DNA of 64,000 bases from Chrysoporthe austroafricana. Its lineage: Eukaryota > Ascomycota > Sordariomycetes > Diaporthales > Cryphonectriaceae. This document shows, piece after piece, positions 35,250 to 45,255 of the stretch. The stretch is taken from NCBI GenBank assembly GCA_001051155.2, contig JYIP02000001.1, positions 3,596,001 through 3,660,000 of the forward strand. Reading direction: 5' to 3'. The notes beneath the pieces were generated by a model. The model was given only the letters and a program-made list of their open reading frames with translations. It was not told the DNA's origin and made no database searches. A program made the position numbers and the translations under genes. Positions within the stretch are counted from its first letter, which is position 1, and the number at the start of each line of letters is the position of its first letter.

Positions 35250-36278
35250 CTCGCTAGGATGCCTTGGCTCGCGGTCCGACAGGATCAAGACGAAACTCGG
35301 GGAGAAAATCTATGATGTATAATATTGACAAGAGCTCAGTGAAGAGAACTTGCCTCGCGGCAGTTCCGCAGGGTGTCGACACGTCTTTCGTCGTTACGTC
35401 GTTGGACGTCGCATGTTGCACGTTGCACGTTGCAGCTTGACTGAAGAGCGCGGTGTGGGGAGCACGGCTAATGCGAGGTCCTCCGGCCACCTCCGGATGC
35501 AACAGTATGAATCCATCAGCCGCATACATTACGGAGCGTGCGCAGATCTTATTGCTGCAAGTGTCCATCTTCACAGCTCTTAGTGCATTAGATCCGCAAG
35601 ACTGCGTGGACGTGCATAGTAATATGCGATCTGCTTAACTAAACGCCAAATACAACAACACAGCTAGAGGCTACAGCGACCACCAACGTAAGAAATATCG
35701 AGCTATCGAAATGTCGCAATCGAACACGGAGCCAGTAGATGCGCATCTACTAGTACGGCTACGGCTACGAGGCCGAACCGAAGATAGGCATTTCGCGACC
35801 TTATCCGCCTGCAACGCTGCAATTGTCCGCCACTGCGACAAGCCCACCGTCTATCTAAATAGCAACCTCACCTTCTACAGCAGCATTCCAGCAAGCACGC
35901 CTTGTGTACTCTTCTAATGGGCTAAACGTCTTCTCTTGGGCGACTACGACTTCCCGCTAGACTTCGTAAAGCTGCACCCAAAGCGGCCCGCCAGCCTGAA
36001 AGCGACGGCGTATCCTTCGTTACATCTGGGAATGACCCCTTACCCAGCAAACCAATTATCCTGGAACGTATAGTTCCATGCAAGAGAGAATCACAGCTGA
36101 AGTCAGGCTGCTCTCGCCCGAAGTCGGCGATGTGGTATAGCTTCGGCCAAGCGTCCGCTACAGGTGATTGCAGGATGGTGTCGTGGAGGAAGAGGACAAG
36201 CCTGCTAGTACTTTGCTTCTGCCTATATAGCGTCGCCGAGGGGGCTGATATTGTCGAAGGCAAGCGCCAGCATTGCTC
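35250..36278. other. Intergenic, gene remnants possible
   Basis: Short frames on both strands, including a 68-codon plus-strand frame from ATG 35711, have no recognisable content. No gene is supported. Confidence 0.45.
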
Positions 36279-36650
36279 ATGGCCTATCCGGCGTCGCTAT
36301 GCTCAAAACGATTAGAAAAAGGCTTGAGACCCTCAGTCACAACTACAATACTCCGCGAATTTCTCCACGAGCTAAACTGTAATAAGACTCAGCATTCCTA
36401 CAACCGACCGGCCTCCGATGACGACATGGGCAGGATTCAGGCCCATGTTCATCTTACACCGTTTTGTGAATACCACTACCATCAGTCTGAAAACGGTATC
36501 CACTTCATGGGGCATAGTGAGGAGACGGAGCCTGACTCGCTGGACAACAGATTGGAGGAATATTTAGACGAGATGTCTCCCCTAGATCTTCAGCCGAATG
36601 GTCTTATATTATTTAAACACATTGGAGACGCGAACCTGGCTACGACTTGA
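36279..36650 (+). CDS. Hypothetical protein
   Basis: Not recognised. An intact frame of 123 residues from ATG 36279, with a His-rich segment (HLTPFCEYHYH, GIHFMGH) and an acidic C-terminal half. No signal peptide or domain. It stops 26 bp before the ATG of the next gene, which is on the same strand. The amino-acid composition looks protein-like, but this may be a decayed or orphan frame. Confidence 0.25.
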   Translation: MAYPASLCSKRLEKGLRPSVTTTILREFLHELNCNKTQHSYNRPASDDDMGRIQAHVHLTPFCEYHYHQSENGIHFMGHSEETEPDSLDNRLEEYLDEMSPLDLQPNGLILFKHIGDANLATT

Positions 36651-36676
36651 ACATAGATTCCCTCCGATTTCTTAAA

Positions 36677-37289
36677 ATGCTTTCGAAATACCTTACCGGC
36701 CTAGCCACCCTGGGGGGCATTGCTATTGCTACGCCTAGCTCCCCAGCTTCACCACTGTTCAGGCGGAGTGTCACATGCTTCAAAGTCGGCGCGACGGCAA
36801 CGGCGACATGGACAAATGCAGAAGGACAGACCTGCACCTTCAGCGGCATCGTTGGCAGCAACTATGGGGAGAACGCCGCTGGCGGCGAGTACGTGACCTG
36901 AGCAAATTCTAGGGCTACGAGAAGCACAGTATTTGGGGCTTGCGGCTGATTCTTCACAACAATATAGTTACGCGTGCAACGGGAGGTGTGGCTCTGCTTG
37001 CGACGGCACTGCCATTGGCAATGTCTACACCCAGGACTGCTTCACGCATGACATCTGTTCCTACTTTTACGATTCTACGACTGGCGCTGCGTGAGTCTTT
37101 CTTGTCTTGTTCCAGCGGGCACACTGGTTTTGATCATTAATTGACGGTATTTTCTCCAGCGACCCGAATTGTGGTGCTGCATACGAGGCTGCTGAGGATG
37201 ATTACTTGTTGGGATACGTCGATGGGTGCTCCCAGACCAATCCAGATAACGCTGTTGATCCTCCTACCACCTCGCCCGTCTGCAGCTGA
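36677..37289 (+). CDS. Small secreted cysteine-containing protein
   Basis: A 154-residue predicted secreted protein. Three exons: 36677-36888, 36968-37090 and 37160-37289. The introns are 36889-36967 (GTACGT) and 37091-37159 (GTGAGT), both phase 2. The signal peptide covers about residues 1-19, followed by a possible propeptide. The mature part has about ten cysteines. YTQDCFTHDICSYF in exon 2 contains an HDxC core reminiscent of the phospholipase A2 His-Asp pair, though the rest does not prove that fold. ADPNCGAAYEAAEDDYL and a Pro-rich tail ending PVCS follow. Proteins of this layout are common among fungal secreted, effector-like families of unknown function. It stands alone between the hypothetical gene and the flavin monooxygenase. 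Confidence 0.7.
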
Positions 37290-37733
37290 GTGGTGCAGAT
37301 CCTGGAACATTGAGGAGCAGTATACAGCGCTTCCAGCGGTTCGGGCAGGTCAGGGTAGTGGATTGCCGTCTCATCGCGGTCTCATCTCCGGTGTCCATTA
37401 GATGCCTAATTCACAGTAGCGTGGGAGGGCATTTCCCAATGTCGTCGTTATGGCTTCATGGCCCTTCTCTTTGGGTGCAGTCCTGACTAAGAAACAAAAT
37501 GCATGGTGGCTGCTCTTATGACTCGACTCATTACACCGGAGTTGAAGCTCTGTGTATATAATGTCTACATCAAGGCCAATTCATCACGCCTCCTAGTTCC
37601 ACTCTAAGTAGTAGGAGAGTAGTATTGATTTATTGAAGAGGGGATGATCGTGATATCGGGACCCAAATTCAAACATTAATCGTACAAACTTTACTTCACC
37701 AAGTGCTATTACCGCCATATCCCCTCTCCAGTG
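37290..37733. other. Intergenic
   Basis: 3' flanks of two convergent genes. No coding signal. Confidence 0.7.
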
Positions 37734-39008
37734 TCAGAAACTCAGCTTGGGATAATCTGGCACTTTCCAGTCTCCATTATCCTGAGGCATCATCCTGTAC
37801 AGCAGTCTGTCAATTCTCAAAGTCACCAAAGCGCCTAGCAGCAAATGGACGAGCCAAATAGCCCATGCGCTCTCCCAATACAAAATTCCCGGCATTCCAA
37901 ACCTCCACGTCTGCGCCTCCTTGATAAACGGCCGCAATACTTCTTCGTAGCCTTGGATAGCAGCGTCAACGTTGTCGCCGTGCTTGCTCAGCTCACCAGC
38001 CAGCACGTAGCACCCCACAAGCGCAACCGTCGTCCCCATACCCGTGTTTGGGCTGGGACAGTATCCCGCATCGCCGACCAGCACGACGCGCCCCTTATGC
38101 CACTTATCCAACTTGACCTGACCAGAATGGAATGCATAGAAGTCGTCTTTTGCCTTCAAGCCATTCAAGATCCGCTCCGTCTGCCAGCCGGCGCCCCTGA
38201 ACTGTTCTTCCCACGCAGCCACCTGCTCATCGACTCCCTTCGTCATGGCATCGACCAACCTCTCACTAGGAGCCATTGTCGATATGTAGGCCTGTGTGAA
38301 GCGTAGTTTCCCTGTGCGGGTGGCCGCCCAGCGCTTACCTGGAGCCAGGTATACCTTGGAGATGAAAGGATCTTCCTCCGTCAGATCCCGCGGGATGTTG
38401 AACAAAGCGGTGTACACTCCGGTTGATTGGAAGGCGGCTGTGCTGGTCTCATTTCCGAACAGCATGCGCCTCGTTCGAGAAGCCTGACCGTCTGCACCGA
38501 TAACCAGATCGAATTCGCCCTGGGTACCGTCGGAGAATGTGACGCAGACGATGTCCCCATCGTGAACGATATCCGTCGCATATTTACCAAACTCATACCG
38601 CAGCACCTCCTCGTGGTTCCCTTTCCCATATCCCCTAGCGGCCTCGAGGCTTTCCTCATATAGCACCTGTACCAGGTCCCCGCGCATGATCTCGAAGTCG
38701 CTCGTGAAGCCCTGCCGGCCCTCCTCGCTGTCATTCCTGCCAATCATCGCCTTGATCCTCCCTCCAGAGTCCACAAAGGCAACCCCTTTCTCGTCCTGGC
38801 ACAGTGCCTTTATTGTGGGTAGTAGGCCCATTCGTTTGACGATGGGGATGCCCTGCGCCCGTAGGTCGATCTGTTGCCCGCCCGTGCGAAGACATGCTGC
38901 TCGCTCTACCACCACGATCCTGTAGGAGGCAGAAGGCGATCGGAGGAGCATGGTGGCAAGCGCGGGACCAGTGACACCGGCGCCAAGGATGAGGATTCTG
39001 AGAGGCAT
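37734..39008 (-). CDS. Class A FAD-dependent monooxygenase
   Basis: An intact single-exon gene of 424 residues in the para-hydroxybenzoate hydroxylase / TetX-like superfamily, expected to hydroxylate or epoxidise a substrate using FAD and NAD(P)H. The FAD motif ILGAGVTGPALA is at residues 6-17. The DG motif DLVIGADGQASRTR lies near 165-180. The GD motif VVLVGDAGYCPSPNTGMG lies near 300, with Pro and Gly as in the family. A C-terminal hydrophobic segment (IWLVHLLLGALVTL) could anchor it to a membrane, as in membrane-bound meroterpenoid epoxidases. It is 4.3 kb past the PKS stop with unrelated small genes between, so it may be the far edge of the cluster or independent. The ATG at 39006-39008 starts directly before the FAD strand. 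Confidence 0.9.
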   Translation of the reverse strand: MPLRILILGAGVTGPALATMLLRSPSASYRIVVVERAACLRTGGQQIDLRAQGIPIVKRMGLLPTIKALCQDEKGVAFVDSGGRIKAMIGRNDSEEGRQGFTSDFEIMRGDLVQVLYEESLEAARGYGKGNHEEVLRYEFGKYATDIVHDGDIVCVTFSDGTQGEFDLVIGADGQASRTRRMLFGNETSTAAFQSTGVYTALFNIPRDLTEEDPFISKVYLAPGKRWAATRTGKLRFTQAYISTMAPSERLVDAMTKGVDEQVAAWEEQFRGAGWQTERILNGLKAKDDFYAFHSGQVKLDKWHKGRVVLVGDAGYCPSPNTGMGTTVALVGCYVLAGELSKHGDNVDAAIQGYEEVLRPFIKEAQTWRFGMPGILYWESAWAIWLVHLLLGALVTLRIDRLLYRMMPQDNGDWKVPDYPKLSF

Positions 39009-40023
39009 TGTGTAGAGGCTTTTGGGTGTAGGTAGAGAGTCGAATGGTGAAGCAGTTGCAAATCAGCAGTGGTAATCGGCGGGTGTGATAATATGGCTCC
39101 AACTCCAACGCTGGCTAATGTTGGAGACGTGAATGATGGCCCGAATTGATGTGTCAGGGGAAAATGGATTGATTTGCGCTGACGGGAGGAAAGGAGGAAA
39201 GAAACGCCAGCTGGCCGGATTGGCTGGCGAAACAGGTCTGGGTGCCGAATGAGAACGCAGGATTGGATTGGGGGCGGAACAAGGAAAGACTGTTGAATAG
39301 GTGCTCCGCATCGCAGCAAAGCATCTTACATAATCACCACCCTGATGAAGCTCTAATCTCGAAGTTGGCTAATGCAGGCTTGATTCTTCATCTTCATGAA
39401 TGAGTATCTCGCGGATGATGGTCATGCCTTGGGTTTTGGGTTGTGATCTAAAAATCGCCCGAGGTGCGTCTCATTTGTGCGAGAACTTCCAGACGGATTG
39501 GTTGGATTTGAGGCCGCCCCATTCAATGAGAAATCTATACTAAGGGATTCTTTCTCTAGAAACACTTTCTTAAGAAGCTACTATACCAGAGGCAAGAAGC
39601 TTTCTTCAGAACGGATCTTCATCATATGCCTAGGTAAGGGCATCTGGGCTAAACTGTATCTATGCTATCCTTCCAGCCCTCATGGGTGTTCCGCAAAAGG
39701 ATTTTGGGCCAAATTCCAAGAAAACCTGAAATTGTATACACTTCTGAAGGAGAGATCTCAGATGGATAAACGCTGAAGATTACCTTAACAAGTGCCACGA
39801 TTCACAGCAAGAGGGGGCGAGGGCGAATAGTGAGAACGTCACATTCGGAGCAAATGAGATATCAAATTGTTACGTCACATCCAGGTACTCGCCTCTTGGA
39901 CCACACCACCAACAACGAGGACCACGCTGCCACATTACTACCCAAGGAGCATAAAGCTCTCAAAGTCATTAAATCCGCAGAAAACGCATTCCTTCGTCGG
40001 AAATAAACTCCGACAGCCCCAGC
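39009..40023. other. Intergenic, no gene seen
   Basis: No recognisable coding content. It holds the upstream region of the flavin monooxygenase. Confidence 0.6.
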
Positions 40024-40753
40024 TTAGGAAGTTGGTTTCGGCGTCTCAGTAGGCACGCTGGTCACCTGCGGAGCGGACGCAGTTTCCCTTGCGGTATAGA
40101 CAATATCCCCCCATAGGTTGACTGAAGGGGCGGAGGGTGTCCCATTGTAGCCATTCAGACCGTCATAGACGAGTACTGACAGTGCGACACGGTTGGTCCC
40201 ACAGGTAAAGGTTCCTGCCGCGCCTGTGATATTATCGGTAGAAGTGCCGAGAGCCTCGACGATGACGGAGACAACGTCGTCATTGCCGACACTTGATCCA
40301 GTCAGCTCTCAAGCATCCACTGGAGAAAGACAAGGAGAAGTTGACCATCGAGAACGTGAGGTGTATTAGGGGCGGGGGGGGGGCATACACGGCGTAGTCA
40401 AGAGGATTTGGAGCATTAGAAACGTTACTAGCCACCGCAAAGACGCAGCTCTGGAACCCTGTGATAGGTGAGTAGTCGTCGCTGTCGAATCCCCAGACTT
40501 CGTAATAGCCGTGATTGTATCGGACGTTATTGAGGACCTTGTGGCAGTCCTTTATCGACACGGAGGCGGTTGCATTTAGCGTCTCCAGGGTCCACACCGC
40601 ATCGGTGCAGTTCCGGACGGAGTCGACAAGCTTGAAATGCTCCGAGTAGGTGCGCCTTGCAAGGTTCTGCGAATGATTGACGTAGCGAACTCGAGTCGCA
40701 ATGCAGTGAGAGATGAGGTTGTAATACAACAGTAGGATCATGAGCACGTCCAT
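40024..40753 (-). CDS. Secreted Hce2 (Ecp2 effector-like) protein
   Basis: A 210-residue predicted secreted protein with the Hce2 domain, named for the Ecp2 effector of a plant-pathogenic fungus and spread widely in fungi, where its roles are mostly unknown. Two exons: 40389-40753 and 40024-40291. The intron at 40292-40388 (GTATGC, with a C/G-rich run) joins in phase 2 and completes YAVVGNDDVVS. The signal peptide covers about residues 1-20 from the ATG at 40751-40753. The Hce2 pattern is visible as NCTDAV, SVSIKDCHKVLNNV, FQSCVFAVA, VGNDDVVSVIVEAL and GTFTCGTNRVAL. The C-terminus is Pro/Thr-rich. Several N-glycosylation sites (NHS, NCT, NAT, NVS) are present. Host interaction is not shown by sequence. 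Confidence 0.7.
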
Positions 40754-41625
40754 CACCGCTGACACGAGGGCAATGTTGTAGTGATATTGTATTTTGAAAG
40801 CCAGGTAATCTCTGGGAAGTTATTGTACTCCAGCAAGATGATATGAGAGAACAGTCGATGTTGTGAGGTTCGGCGCTTGGACCTACAGTGGCGAAGTCTC
40901 AGAGAAAGAGAATAAGGCCTCTGTTCTTATGCAAGATTGGGTAGCGGTTGAACGTGCCTTGTTTGCTCTTGAGTACGACCTCGAACAAGACAGACGGCAG
41001 TCACAAATGAGTATCACACAAAGGCCCCTCTGAGAGGCTGGAACAGCAAAGCCGATGGTCGTACTGGTTTATGTGGGAGTACCAATCTCCCAGCTGAGTC
41101 ACAACCTGCCATGTGGTATAGTGGGACTGACAAACTGCGGTGACGTGTAGTCTGGGGTTGATAGCCGTAAACCTATATCTGCGCTTACCTGGACAGACAA
41201 TACGATGACAGCCCCTCTTCAGCAAACTCACCAAATCATGCTGTTGTAGCTTCATCCAAGTCACCTGGCGGTCTGAAGCCCCGCTCCTCTCGATACGCCG
41301 CTGAAGATGCTCCAGACGGCGGTTGAGGTAGTCAGCCTCCCTAACTGATCAACGGACTCCATGACCACGTCTTTACCAAATCCGGGTTTCCAGGAGCTTC
41401 TCATGTCACCTTACACAGCATGAGACGGAGGGGGGGATGCTGTCTCAGGGCTCACAACTTCGACTTTGTTACGATTAATGATCCATCAGTTAGGAGTACA
41501 AAGTGGTAAGGAGCGTGAAACACACGAAACCATGCAGCCTATTGCGGAGGCAAGCGGCCTAAATATTCATTACCAATTACTTTCGTCCATAGCAATCCCA
41601 GACGCCACAGTGCTCCGCCATCCTC
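40754..41625. other. Intergenic, no gene seen
   Basis: Upstream region of the Hce2 gene and 3' flank of the esterase. No coding signal. Confidence 0.65.
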
Positions 41626-42807
41626 TCAGTTCCTGTCCACAAACAGCCGAATTTTGTCGCCCACGCCTTCCGCGCTCTTCTCCCATCCACCCACGTTCCC
41701 TAAAAGCATCGTGTCGTGTGGCGCATCCTCCTCCACGTTGACCTCGAACCTCCACCCCGGGGCCCCCTTCTCCTTCATCGCCTCTGCCCACCGCGCGCAG
41801 TCCACGCGCAGAAACTCCCCGTCCGCATAGTTTAAGAACATCGGAGTGTTCGTCGTGAACGGGTAATTTAGGTAGTCCACCCACTCGCTGATCCCTCCGC
41901 CCACGTCGTCATCGCCACCCGCCGCCTGTCTGATGTAGGTGTTGGCGCCCCACGAGAGGAACCGGTCTGGCAGGTGGTCCGTCCTCGTCTTGTCCGGGCC
42001 CTTGAACCCCATCTGTAGCGCGGCGGAGGGGTTCACCCACGGGCTTATCAGCACCACGCGGCCCGGCAGCGGCAGGCCGCCGCCGAGCTGGCCGCCAAAC
42101 CTCTCCAGGTACCGCAGGAGCCCCAAGGCCAGGTTCCCGCCCGCGCTGTCCCCGGAGAGGGTGATGCGGCTCGCCGGGATGCCGAGCGTCCGGACGAGGT
42201 ACAAGTACGCGGTGAGGCAGTCCTGCAGCGCGGCAGGGAAGGGGTCGCGCCCGCCATAGCCGGCCAGGCGGTACTGCGGTGCGAGCACGGCGTCGAAGCC
42301 GGCGTGCTGCACGAGCACGCCAGCCAGGTACCCGGTGAATGCCTGCCGCCCGTCGCCGAGGACGAACGCGCCGCCGTGGATGTGGAGAGATACCCTGGCG
42401 AACTCGCCCGCCTCCGCCGGCCCTGGCGCGGCGTTTACGCCGTACCAGGTCCCGCCGATCACGGCCGGTCTCACCGTCCCGCCCGCGCTGGCCAGCGGCC
42501 CGACGTACAGCTCGTCGGCGGATGGCTCAATGATGGTCCAGCGCCGCCCCTCTTTGCCGGGCTTGAGGGACAGCGGCTCCGTCACGCCTACTGTCGAGGT
42601 CACACGCACAACGTTGAAGGTGATGTTGCGGAAGAGCGCCTGCTTGAAGGTCCATGTCGGAAGGGGCCGGAGGGAGGGGACGACGGCCTTGAAAATCCAG
42701 AGGGGGACGCGGAGGAGGAGCACAGCAATGCGGTAAAGTTTGTACAGCGTGGAGAGGGGCTGGTAGGCGAGGAGGGGGTGGGAGATGGTTGAGGGCGAGG
42801 GTGCCAT
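41626..42807 (-). CDS. HSL-type alpha/beta hydrolase (esterase)
   Basis: A single-exon gene of 393 residues in the hormone-sensitive-lipase-like hydrolase family (Abhydrolase_3), cleaving carboxyl esters. The oxyanion motif HGG is at 144-146. The nucleophile is Ser221 in GDSAGG, the acid is probably Asp329 in NYADGEF and the base His364 in DAPHDTML. An N-terminal hydrophobic segment at about residues 25-50 may serve as a membrane anchor. The ATG at 42805-42807 is first in frame. Its distance from the PKS, more than 8 kb, does not suggest a chain-release role, though hydrolases of this family do such work in some clusters. Confidence 0.92.
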   Translation of the reverse strand: MAPSPSTISHPLLAYQPLSTLYKLYRIAVLLLRVPLWIFKAVVPSLRPLPTWTFKQALFRNITFNVVRVTSTVGVTEPLSLKPGKEGRRWTIIEPSADELYVGPLASAGGTVRPAVIGGTWYGVNAAPGPAEAGEFARVSLHIHGGAFVLGDGRQAFTGYLAGVLVQHAGFDAVLAPQYRLAGYGGRDPFPAALQDCLTAYLYLVRTLGIPASRITLSGDSAGGNLALGLLRYLERFGGQLGGGLPLPGRVVLISPWVNPSAALQMGFKGPDKTRTDHLPDRFLSWGANTYIRQAAGGDDDVGGGISEWVDYLNYPFTTNTPMFLNYADGEFLRVDCARWAEAMKEKGAPGWRFEVNVEEDAPHDTMLLGNVGGWEKSAEGVGDKIRLFVDRN

Positions 42808-43371
42808 TATTGCAACGCGGTGGTCTCGAGCCGGTCGAGTTTAACTCTGTGATGTGTATGAACTATGTGATGTGACAGCCTGGGTGAGCGCCGCCGAGGT
42901 AGGTGAAGTGAGGCTACAGAGACAGGAAATGTTGGCCTGGCGAGGAGGGCCGCCTGCTGCATGGCCAAGATAAACTATGCTCGGCGGCGAGGGAGGTGAC
43001 ATTTTGAGTTCGCCAGAGCAAGGGTGCTTAGTGACGGCGTGTCACCAACACACCATCTCGCGGTTCATGCGGACGAGTGCAACCCCGCATGTGATAGTTC
43101 GAACTAAGGCTGCGATAATTAATTACCAAGCTAAAATGCCGGCTGGTTCCCTGTTTCATCAGCGTAACATTCTGGTGGGTGGTAGGCTGGGACCCATGGG
43201 TGAGATTCCTTCGACCAAGATAACGTCGTCTAAATCCGACATACGCGCACATCTGTAGCGTTGCGTGCACAACCACAATATGTCATTTCTAAGGTATCAT
43301 TCACCCCATCGCTTCCATGCTGACTACTTCTAAGCCACCCAGTCCCCGAACGCCGTTCCAAAATGCCAATG
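42808..43371. other. Intergenic
   Basis: Promoter of the esterase gene and 3' flank of the arylsulfotransferase-like gene. No coding signal. Confidence 0.7.
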
Positions 43372-45255
43372 CTAGTCCTCATATGATTGCAGCTCCCTGT
43401 ACTCGGTTTCCCTTGCCGAGCCCGCGACGCCCGTCCATACGAAGGATCTCCGGATCTCCGCCGCGACGCCGGCCACGCTCACGCCCTTCGGGAATCTCGT
43501 CTGCAGTGCGCCCTGTACCTTTCTCCGGGCGAGAGCTGCCACGAGTGCGACCCCCAGTATCACGCCCAGCGCGATGAGGGGGACCTGGAGCAGCGGCGAC
43601 TCCTCCCTCGCGTTGCCCACGAAGCGGTCGACGGGCTGCGAGTACTTGAGCACCGCGCCCTGCGCGTCGACAGCCGCGATTCGCAGGTACTGGGGCATGT
43701 CGTCGGTGACCTCGAAGCCGGATTCGAAGCCGTCCTTATCCTGCATGTCGAGGTCCTCGAACGCGTCCTCGCTGACGCCGTCCCACTCCGCGCCCTGCAG
43801 CAGCCACCTGTCGACCTCGGTCGCGCCGTTCCAGCTGACATAGATCACGCCTTCCGAGGGCGACAGGGAGGTGACCGGGTTGTACCACGGCCGGCCGACC
43901 CACTGCGTCGTCTTGAAGCCTCGGTAGCTCGTGACCATGCCGGCCTGCCAGATCAGCCAGGGCGCTAGCCTGACGTCACAGAGGACCTCGCCGTCTTCCG
44001 AGAACTCCGTGACCGTGGGATAGAAGCCGTAGTCGACGAGGACATTGCCGCTGCCCTCGATGATCTGCATCGAGCCCTGGCTCTCGGCCAGCTTCGGGTG
44101 CTCCGGGTCGTAGTAGTCATGTACCACCCTGGCGGTCATGGCCTCGGTGTCGATGCTGAGGACCAGCCCGCGGCTGTGGTCACCAGCGTACCGCCTCCCC
44201 CCGTTGGTGGACTTGGCGTTATCGAAGAGGGTGAGCGTGTCGTTTCCGTGCCACCTCGCGTGGTGCTGCCAGGAGAAGTCCGTGGCGCGGCCGTCAGACA
44301 GGTCGGTGAACATGTTCTGCTTGCCGCCCAGGATCCAGACCGTCTCGCCCTTGGGGTTGATGCAGATGACCTGGTGGGTGTGCCTTGCGGATATGATGTA
44401 GTTACCGTGGGGATCCTTATCAATACTGTTGATGTGGAAATAGTCGAAGCCCGAGTCGAGGTTGTCGCCGAGGTCGGACCCGACGTAGGACCGCATCGAG
44501 TCCTCGACGGGGATGTGCTCGGACGCGCGCCACTCGAAGATCAGCTCTCCGGTCTCGATGTCGACCTCCTGGAAGATGCTGTCCAGGATCCAGCCGTCTT
44601 GAGGGCCACCCCGGGCGGACAGGTCGGCAGGCTGGGGGTAGTAGACGGTCATGAGGGCAGTATCTTGGGAGGTGATGTGGAACTCATGGATGTCGCCTCG
44701 CAGGTCTTGGCCTCTCGTCTCGACGGCCTCGACAACCTTGACCACCTGGTAGGTCTCGTCCAGCTGCCTCGGGTGTTAGCTAGCTGACCCGGCGGAGCGA
44801 CGGGTGGGGGAGGTCCGGTAGGGCCGTCATACCATGTAATAGCTGCCCATGCCATATCGGTGCTGGGCACCGTCACGGCCGGCCCAGAAGGTGATATGGG
44901 GCCTGCCTTGGTACATCTGGATCTTGAAGTCGGTGATGTCCTGGCCATCCTCCCCAAATGTCTCGGCAGTCATCCATACCAAGTTCCCCCTCGCGTCCAG
45001 GATCAGGGGGCCCGAATGGGGCACATAGCTACCCCTGGGCGCGAAAAGGTAGAAGCCGTCGGCGCACCTGTCATCCCACCGTAGGAAGTTGAGGCGCGGG
45101 GCGCCCAGATCGAAGGAGGCGAACCACGTCCTCGGCCATAGCCCGTAGAAGCCCCAGTCGTAGAGGAAGCTGGATTGTAATATCTCGCTGGCACCGGTGG
45201 ATGTCACGAGCAGGAGAAGGACCGTCAAGGCCTGTGGCAGCCATATGCGCGCCAT
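43372..45255 (-). CDS. Arylsulfotransferase-like membrane protein (Arylsulfotran_2)
   Basis: A 604-residue protein of the fungal arylsulfotransferase (ASST) family, a beta-propeller fold that in bacteria moves sulfate between phenols; the fungal members are poorly studied. Two exons: 44833-45255 and 43372-44763, with a phase-0 intron at 44764-44832 (GTATGA, GGCAG). The signal peptide covers about residues 1-24. Family features are WDDRCADGFYLFAPRG, GDIHEFHIT, DYFHINSIDKDPHGNYIISARHT, GGKQNMFTD and FSWQHHARWHG, whose histidines line the active centre in relatives. A C-terminal helix (PLIALGVILGVALVAALA) with a basic cytosolic tail suggests an anchored, outward-facing enzyme. The ATG at 45253-45255 is chosen because it opens the signal peptide. 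Confidence 0.88.

Noticed and set aside
44098..44787. 229-codon plus-strand open frame
   Set aside because: Val/Asp-rich antisense shadow of the arylsulfotransferase-like gene.
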